Positions 5,026 to 9,236 of a stretch of DNA of 9,236 bases are shown here, in pieces. Within the stretch, counting starts at the first letter, position 1. Every line of letters starts with the position of its first letter. Made by a program: the position numbers and the translations under genes. This DNA comes from Candidatus Bathyarchaeota archaeon (lineage in GTDB: Archaea; Thermoproteota; Bathyarchaeia; TCS64), in NCBI GenBank assembly GCA_003662205.1, contig QMXQ01000046.1, positions 1 through 9,236 of the forward strand, read 5' to 3'. The notes below the pieces were generated by a model that was not told where the DNA came from, searched no databases, and worked only from the letters and a program-made list of their open reading frames with translations.

Positions 5026-5829
5026 GTGTCCGACCCGGAGAGCATCGAGAGGGAGGCCGACGCCATCGAGAGGCGGTACGAGGAAGAGAGCCTCATGCTC
5101 GACAAGCGGTCGGAGGAGTTCAAGGTCATCGAGGAGGTCTTCGACAGGCTCACCCTCGAGGGCGTCTACAAGCTGATGCACCGGAAGACCATCGGCAGGA
5201 TCCACGGCGTCATCAAAGCCGGGAAGGAGGGGCGCATCTACTGGGGGACGAGCCCGGAGGGCGCGGAGCTCGCCATCAAGATATACTACACCGCGACGGC
5301 GGATTTCAGGCGGGGGATGATGAAGTACATCGAGGGAGACCCCCGATTCAGGAGGGTGAGGAGGGACCCCCGCAGCATCATCTACACCTGGACCCAGAAG
5401 GAGTTCAAGAACCTCCAGCTGGCCGAGGAGGCCGGGGTGAACTCCCCCAGGCCCATCGCTTTCTACAGGAATATCCTGGTGATGAGCTTCATCGGTAGGG
5501 ACGGGGTTCCCGCGCCCCTGCTCCGGGAGGCCACCCCCGCCGACCCCGAGGCGTTCTACAGGCAGCTGCTCCAGCAGATGAGGCTGCTCTACACGGGGGC
5601 CAGGCTCGTACACGGAGACCTCAGCGAGTACAACATCATGGTCTGGGAGGAGGCGCCCGTCATCTTCGACATATCCCAGGCCGTCCTCACCGCCCATCCG
5701 ATGTCGGACGCACTCGTTCGAAGGGACATCTACAACGTGAACACCTACTTCAGGAGGCTCGGCGTGGAGGTCGTCGATGCCGAGAAGGTGGAGCTGTGGG
5801 TGAAAGGTGGAGCAGAAGACCTACATTAA
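5026..5829 (+). CDS. rio1: RIO1-type atypical serine kinase/ATPase
   Basis: RIO1 acts late in small-subunit ribosome maturation, using ATP hydrolysis to drive release or remodelling of the pre-40S/pre-30S particle. The protein is 267 residues, typical for archaeal RIO1, which lacks the long eukaryotic tails. A charged N-terminal region (1-45) is followed by the RIO nucleotide loop KAGKEGRIYWG (64-74; STGKEA in many homologues), the ATP-binding lysine in LAIKIYY (82-88, K85) and MSFIGRDG (153-160) as hinge and start of the flexible region. The catalytic loop is LVHGDLSEYNIM (194-205; D198, N203). IFDISQAV (213-220) carries the metal-binding aspartate D215, the residue phosphorylated in RIO ATPases. 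All catalytic residues are present. It starts at GTG with GGAGG upstream and overlaps the KH gene by 23 bases. The neighbouring Dim2-like KH protein is its expected partner in 3' rRNA maturation. Confidence 0.95.
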   Translation: MSDPESIEREADAIERRYEEESLMLDKRSEEFKVIEEVFDRLTLEGVYKLMHRKTIGRIHGVIKAGKEGRIYWGTSPEGAELAIKIYYTATADFRRGMMKYIEGDPRFRRVRRDPRSIIYTWTQKEFKNLQLAEEAGVNSPRPIAFYRNILVMSFIGRDGVPAPLLREATPADPEAFYRQLLQQMRLLYTGARLVHGDLSEYNIMVWEEAPVIFDISQAVLTAHPMSDALVRRDIYNVNTYFRRLGVEVVDAEKVELWVKGGAEDLH

Positions 5830-6394
5830 GATCCCTTTGGAACGCGTCGGCGTCCTCATAGGCCCGAAGGGGAAGGTGAAGAGGAGGATCGAGGACACCT
5901 TCGGGGTGACCCTCAGCATCGACAGCGGGTCCGGCGCGGTGGAGGTCACCCTCAACCCGGAGGCCAAGGACGTGACCGCCATATTCACCGTGAGGAGCAT
6001 CGTGAAGGCCATAGGCAGGGGCTTCAACCCGAGGAGGGCCGCGAGGCTGGCGGACGAGGACTACGACCTCCTCATCATCGACCTCACGGACTACGTGGGT
6101 CGGTCGAAGAACGCCCTCGCCCGGGTTAAGGGCAGGATCATAGGCAAGAACGGCCGATCCAGGGCGCTGCTGGAGGAGCTGACCGAGACCATGATCAGCG
6201 TCTACGGCCACACCGTCGCCATCATCGGCAGGGTCGACGGCCTCAACGTGGCGAGGGAGGCCATCCTGATGCTGGTGAGGGGGGCCTTCCACAAGACCGT
6301 CTGGAACTTCCTCTACGCCTGGAGGCGGAAGATGAGGAAGGAGCGGACGGAGCTCTGGGAGGAGACCCCGGAGCCCAAGGCGGAGTTGAGGTGA
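5807..6394 (+). CDS. Dim2/Pno1-type KH-domain RNA-binding protein
   Basis: Archaeal homologue of eukaryotic Pno1/Dim2, a pre-rRNA-binding assembly factor that guides processing of the 3' end of small-subunit rRNA and works with RIO kinases and Nob1. It has 195 residues with two KH modules: YIKIPLERVGVLIGPKGKVK (6-25), with the GxxG loop GPKG at 19-22, and ARVKGRIIGKNGRSRALLEE (105-124), with GKNG at 113-116. The connecting segment RGFNPRRAARLADEDYDLLI (71-90) is typical of the family. A basic helix (FLYAWRRKMRKER, 168-180) and an acidic tail close it. The start is GTG at 5807, inside the end of rio1, with GGTGA at 5799-5803 spaced 3 bases ahead. The overlap implies translational coupling. The top6B gene begins 7 bases after its stop. 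Confidence 0.93.
   Translation: MEQKTYIKIPLERVGVLIGPKGKVKRRIEDTFGVTLSIDSGSGAVEVTLNPEAKDVTAIFTVRSIVKAIGRGFNPRRAARLADEDYDLLIIDLTDYVGRSKNALARVKGRIIGKNGRSRALLEELTETMISVYGHTVAIIGRVDGLNVAREAILMLVRGAFHKTVWNFLYAWRRKMRKERTELWEETPEPKAELR
6388..6394 (+). promoter_or_regulatory. Strong ribosome binding site of top6B
   Basis: GAGGTGA, 7 bases before the ATG at 6402 and containing the TGA stop of the KH gene. It is the fullest match to the anti-Shine-Dalgarno tail seen in this operon. Confidence 0.75.
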
Positions 6395-6401
6395 CGAGAA
6401 C

Positions 6402-7985
6402 ATGACCGAAGTGGAGTACCAGTCGATAAGCCCATCCGACTTCTTCTACAGGAACAGGGAGATCGCCGGCTTCAGCAACCCGAGCAGGGCGATATACGCC
6501 GCCGTCAGGGAGCTGGTGGAGAACTCCCTCGACGCCTGCGAGGCCCGCCGGGTCCCGCCCAACATCTACCTCCGCATCACGGAGGTCGCCGCCTCCGAGA
6601 CCGGCTCCAGCATCTACACCCTCAGGATCGAGGACAACGGCACCGGCGTCCCCGCCGAGCACATCCCCCACTGCTTCGGCCAGGTGTTCTACGGCTCCAA
6701 GTACACGCTGAAGCAGGCCCGGGGGACCTTCGGCCTCGGCGGGACCATCACCATCCTCTACGGCCAGATCACCACCCACAAGCCGGTCCGGATCACGTCG
6801 AGCACCGGCGGCGACATCCACGAGTACGAGATGATGATCGACATAGAGCACAACCGGCCGCTCATCCTGAAGCACACCGTTCTGGACAACAAGAAGGGGT
6901 GGAGGGGGACGGCCGTGGAGCTCCAGCTCGAGGGCGACTACAGCCGCAGCAGGTACAGGCTCTACGAGTACCTGAAGCAGACGGCGATGGTCAACCCCTA
7001 CGCCGACATCACCTTCGTCGACCCCCGGGGCCGCCTCTACCGCTTCAAGAGGGCGACGGAGCAGATGCCGCCGCTCCCCAAGCCCGTGAAGCCCCACCCC
7101 CACGGCATCGACGTGGAGACCTTCCGCAGGCTCGTGGCCATCACCAAGGCCAGGAGCATGAAGGCGTTCATGATGGAGCACTTCCAGGGCGTCGGCCCGA
7201 CGACGGCGGAGAAGTTCCTCAGAGCGGCGAAGATCAACCCGAAGGCGAAGCCGAGCTCCCTCAAACCCGAGGACATCGTTAGGCTGGTCCGGGCTGCCCG
7301 GGAGTTCAACGACTTCATCCGCCCCGACCCCAGCTGCCTCTCCCCTATAGGCGTGGAGCTGCTGGAGACGGGCATCAGGAAGGAGCTGAACCTGAGGGAG
7401 GACGACTTCCTCAAGGTGGTCCAGCGGAAGCCCGCCACCTACCTCGGCTTCCCCTTCATCGTCGAGGCGGCCATCGCCCACGGGAAGTCCATCGCGAAGC
7501 AGTCGCGCGGCGGCATCACCATCTACCGGTTCGCCAACCGCATCCCCCTGCTGTTCGACGAGTCGAGCGGCGTCGTCTGGAAGGTGGTCAACAGGAACAT
7601 CAACTGGGCCACCTACAAGGTCTCCTCGGACACCCCCCTCGTCGTCGTGGTCCACGTCTGCTCGACGAAGATACCGTACAAGACCGTGGGGAAGGAGTAC
7701 ATGGCGGACCAGCCGGAGGTGGAGCGGGAGATCACCAACGCCCTCCGGAGCGCCGCCCGCTCCCTGAGGCTCTACATCGCGAGGAGCATACGGCTGGCCC
7801 ATGAGAAGCGGAGGCTGAACATCTTCGGGAAGTACCTGCCGAAGATCGCCGAGTTCTCCGCGAAGCTCTCCGACAGGGAGGAGCCGCCGGACGTCAGGCC
7901 CCTGCTGGCGGCGGTGAGCGCGAGCCTCCCCGAGGTGGAGAAGAAGATAAGCGAGGTGCCCCAAATTGTCGGACAAGATAGTTAG
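6402..7985 (+). CDS. top6B: DNA topoisomerase VI subunit B
   Basis: ATPase subunit of topoisomerase VI (A2B2), which passes one DNA duplex through another to relax or decatenate DNA; ATP-driven dimerisation of B controls cleavage by A. It is 527 residues, full length. The GHKL ATP site shows RELVENSLDA (36-45; catalytic E37, Mg-binding N41), EDNGTG (77-82; D78) and the glycine loop RGTFGLGG (107-114), unlike the common RGQQGIG form. A helix-two-turn-helix domain follows around 245-305, including MMEHFQGVGPTTAEKFL (247-263). The transducer domain lies after about 310, with the conserved segment VVNRNINWATYK. The C-terminus ends soon after the transducer, without the extra immunoglobulin-like domain of some methanogen forms. 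The ATG at 6402 has a strong ribosome binding site, and the end overlaps top6A by 20 bases. Confidence 0.97.
   Translation: MTEVEYQSISPSDFFYRNREIAGFSNPSRAIYAAVRELVENSLDACEARRVPPNIYLRITEVAASETGSSIYTLRIEDNGTGVPAEHIPHCFGQVFYGSKYTLKQARGTFGLGGTITILYGQITTHKPVRITSSTGGDIHEYEMMIDIEHNRPLILKHTVLDNKKGWRGTAVELQLEGDYSRSRYRLYEYLKQTAMVNPYADITFVDPRGRLYRFKRATEQMPPLPKPVKPHPHGIDVETFRRLVAITKARSMKAFMMEHFQGVGPTTAEKFLRAAKINPKAKPSSLKPEDIVRLVRAAREFNDFIRPDPSCLSPIGVELLETGIRKELNLREDDFLKVVQRKPATYLGFPFIVEAAIAHGKSIAKQSRGGITIYRFANRIPLLFDESSGVVWKVVNRNINWATYKVSSDTPLVVVVHVCSTKIPYKTVGKEYMADQPEVEREITNALRSAARSLRLYIARSIRLAHEKRRLNIFGKYLPKIAEFSAKLSDREEPPDVRPLLAAVSASLPEVEKKISEVPQIVGQDS
7953..7958 (+). promoter_or_regulatory. Ribosome binding site that decides the top6A TTG start
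   Basis: GAGGTG, exactly 7 bases before the TTG at 7966 and within the 3' end of top6B. With no competing nearby ATG in frame, it makes the TTG start convincing. Confidence 0.75.
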
Positions 7986-9054
7986 TGACGCCGAGAAGCA
8001 GAGGGAGTCGGTGGAGCTCTACCTCAAGCAGCTGGGCAACATCATCTACGAGCAGATAGAGAACAGGGAGTTCCCCTGGATCATGATGCAGAGCAGGTCG
8101 ACGGACAACATCATTTACGACCCCGACCTGCGGCAGTACGTCCTCGGCGACCGGATGATCCGCCGCCACTCCCGTAACATAAGGCACATCCGCCCCTTCA
8201 CCCAGCTCGTCTGGACGGCGTGGTTCGCCAGGGAGCTCCTCCGGCTGAGGAAGACGAGCACCCTGAGGGAGGTCTACTACTCCGCCCGGGGGCAGCGGGA
8301 CATAGAGTTCAAGAACCAGGCCGAGTCGGACAACATCATCACCGACCTTGAGACGGCTCTGAACACTCCCCGGGAGGAGTTCAACATCTTCCCCGAGGAG
8401 CGGAGCGCCATCTTCGGCGACCTCACCATCGAGTACACCGTCCCCGGCTACGAGGGGAAGCGGATGAACCTGACGGAGCACCCGGACGGCGTCATGATCG
8501 GCCCCGCCCTCACCAGCTCCAAGTTCGTGGAGACCTCCGCCGACAAGGTGCTGGTCATCGAGAAGGGCGCCATGTTCACCCGGCTGGTGGAGGAGCAGGC
8601 CCACGAGCAGTTCAACGCCATCCTCATCCACACCGCCGGCCAGTCCCCCCGGTCGACCCGGAGCATCATCCACAGGCTCAACCGGGACCACGGCCTCCCC
8701 GTCTATATCTTCACCGACGGCGACCCCTGGGGCGTCCACATCGCCATGGTCATCATCTCGGGATCGGCGAACGCCGCCCACCTCCGGGGCCTCGCCACCC
8801 CCGAGGCGAAGTGGATAGGCGTCTGGGCAACGGACATCATAAAGTACAAGCTGCCCACTGAGAACCTCACCGACTATGACGTGAAGCGGCTCAAGGAGCT
8901 GACGGCGGACCCCCGCTACAAGGAGGAGCTCTGGCAGAGGGAGATCGCAACCTTCCTGAAGATCGGGAAGAAGGCGGAGCTGGAGGCCTTCAGCCGCTAC
9001 GGGCTGACGTACATCGTCGACGAGTACCTCCCCGCCAAGCTGGAGGGCCTCTGA
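7966..9054 (+). CDS. top6A: DNA topoisomerase VI subunit A (Spo11 family)
   Basis: DNA-cleaving subunit of topoisomerase VI, homologous to the Spo11 recombination nuclease. It is 362 residues, full length. The 5Y-CAP (winged-helix) domain holds TLREVYYSARG (99-109). The second tyrosine, Y105, aligns with the catalytic Tyr of Spo11 (RDIFYS) and would form the 5'-phosphotyrosyl link. The Toprim domain supplies the Mg2+ ligands: E199 in KVLVIEKGAMF (194-204), and D251 and D253 in FTDGDPWG (249-256). Between them, AGQSPRSTRSIIHRL (224-238) replaces the common GKGYPDxxTR motif. The protein ends IVDEYLPAKL, the usual C-terminal signature. Translation starts at TTG with a well-placed GAGGTG inside top6B, so A and B are translationally coupled, fitting their equal stoichiometry. 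This is the last gene of the operon; the next gene has its own promoter. Confidence 0.97.
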   Translation: MSDKIVSDAEKQRESVELYLKQLGNIIYEQIENREFPWIMMQSRSTDNIIYDPDLRQYVLGDRMIRRHSRNIRHIRPFTQLVWTAWFARELLRLRKTSTLREVYYSARGQRDIEFKNQAESDNIITDLETALNTPREEFNIFPEERSAIFGDLTIEYTVPGYEGKRMNLTEHPDGVMIGPALTSSKFVETSADKVLVIEKGAMFTRLVEEQAHEQFNAILIHTAGQSPRSTRSIIHRLNRDHGLPVYIFTDGDPWGVHIAMVIISGSANAAHLRGLATPEAKWIGVWATDIIKYKLPTENLTDYDVKRLKELTADPRYKEELWQREIATFLKIGKKAELEAFSRYGLTYIVDEYLPAKLEGL

Positions 9055-9066
9055 CACCCTCCCAAT

Positions 9067-9076
9067 CTTAAATAAG
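9067..9076 (+). promoter_or_regulatory. TATA box of the downstream membrane protein gene
   Basis: CTTAAATAAG centred near 9071, about 28 bases before the ATG at 9100. Initiation would fall at or just before that ATG, implying a leaderless mRNA, and no good Shine-Dalgarno sequence is present. Confidence 0.55.
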
Positions 9077-9099
9077 TGGTTCGGAATCCTAAGGGTTGG

Positions 9100-9236
9100 A
9101 TGTCCATGTCCAACGAGGAAGGAGCGACCCTGGCGGGCCTCGCGACCCGGCTCTTCGGCGTCATCATCCTCGTCCTAGGTGCGCTCCTCACCTACTTCTC
9201 CCTCAACGCCGACGTCGGCGCCATCGACCCCCGCAT
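9100..9236 (+). CDS. Small membrane protein, N-terminal part (runs off the right edge)
   Basis: An open frame from ATG 9100 (a second in-frame ATG is at 9106) continues to the end of the window, giving 45 complete codons. The translation begins with a short polar stretch containing SNEEGATLAG, then a hydrophobic segment at about residues 17-36 (RLFGVIILVLGALLTYFSL), one transmembrane helix, followed by polar residues including NADVGAIDPR. I do not recognise the family. Codons end almost entirely in G or C, like the neighbouring real genes, and a TATA box sits at the right distance for a leaderless start, so the gene is probably genuine. Function unknown; whether it has more membrane helices cannot be seen here. 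Confidence 0.65.
   Translation, partial: MSMSNEEGATLAGLATRLFGVIILVLGALLTYFSLNADVGAIDPR

Noticed and set aside
6243..7976. 577-codon open frame on the minus strand opposite top6B, and a similar 387-codon one opposite top6A (7894-9057)
   Set aside because: Both are long only because third positions of the real genes are G/C. The translations are low-complexity (G, V, L, D, R, P), while the plus strand holds intact Topo VI subunits.
1..9236. Mobile elements, CRISPR arrays, defence genes or toxin-antitoxin pairs
   Set aside because: No transposase, integrase, spaced direct repeats or defence-type domains were found. Gene content is core archaeal plus metabolic.

Overview
The window looks like a GC-rich archaeal chromosome, most likely from the TACK/Thermoproteota side (inference). 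It encodes aIF1A, an archaeal RIO1 kinase, a Dim2/Pno1-type KH protein and both subunits of DNA topoisomerase VI. Promoters have a BRE/TATA layout, some genes start with essentially no leader while others have GGAGGTGA-type ribosome binding sites, and GTG and TTG starts are common. The Top6B nucleotide-binding loop (RG..GLG) is closer to the form I recall from Sulfolobus than to the euryarchaeal RGQQGIG form. I cannot name a genus.

Layout. (1) Bases 1-230, minus strand: start of a carbamate kinase gene that runs off the left edge, with its promoter at about 279-292. (2) 396-1322: an archaeal SAM-dependent methyltransferase (COG2521 type), divergent from the carbamate kinase; its start is uncertain. 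(3) 1419-4523: a tight four-gene run of an APH-fold small-molecule kinase, a CysC-like P-loop kinase, an inositol-monophosphatase-family phosphatase and SfsA. These genes overlap or lie 3 bases apart and probably share one mRNA from a promoter near 1383. (4) 4524-4700: an AT-rich island, striking against the GC-rich background, holding a possible terminator and the promoter of the next operon. (5) 4701-9054: a five-gene information-processing operon, aIF1A - rio1 - dim2/KH - top6B - top6A, with 16- and 7-base gaps and 23- and 20-base overlaps. (6) 9100-9236: the start of a small membrane protein behind its own TATA box.

How the genes work together. Group 5 links translation initiation and small ribosomal subunit maturation (aIF1A, RIO1, Dim2) to DNA topology (Topo VI A2B2). 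I recall this association as conserved in archaea. Group 3 is the less understood part: two kinases of different folds and one metal-dependent phosphatase, translationally coupled. This suggests an undescribed small-molecule phosphorylation/dephosphorylation or PAPS/PAP-like pathway, with SfsA as an attached nucleic-acid-binding or nuclease-like protein. I found no mobile element, CRISPR array, tRNA or rRNA.
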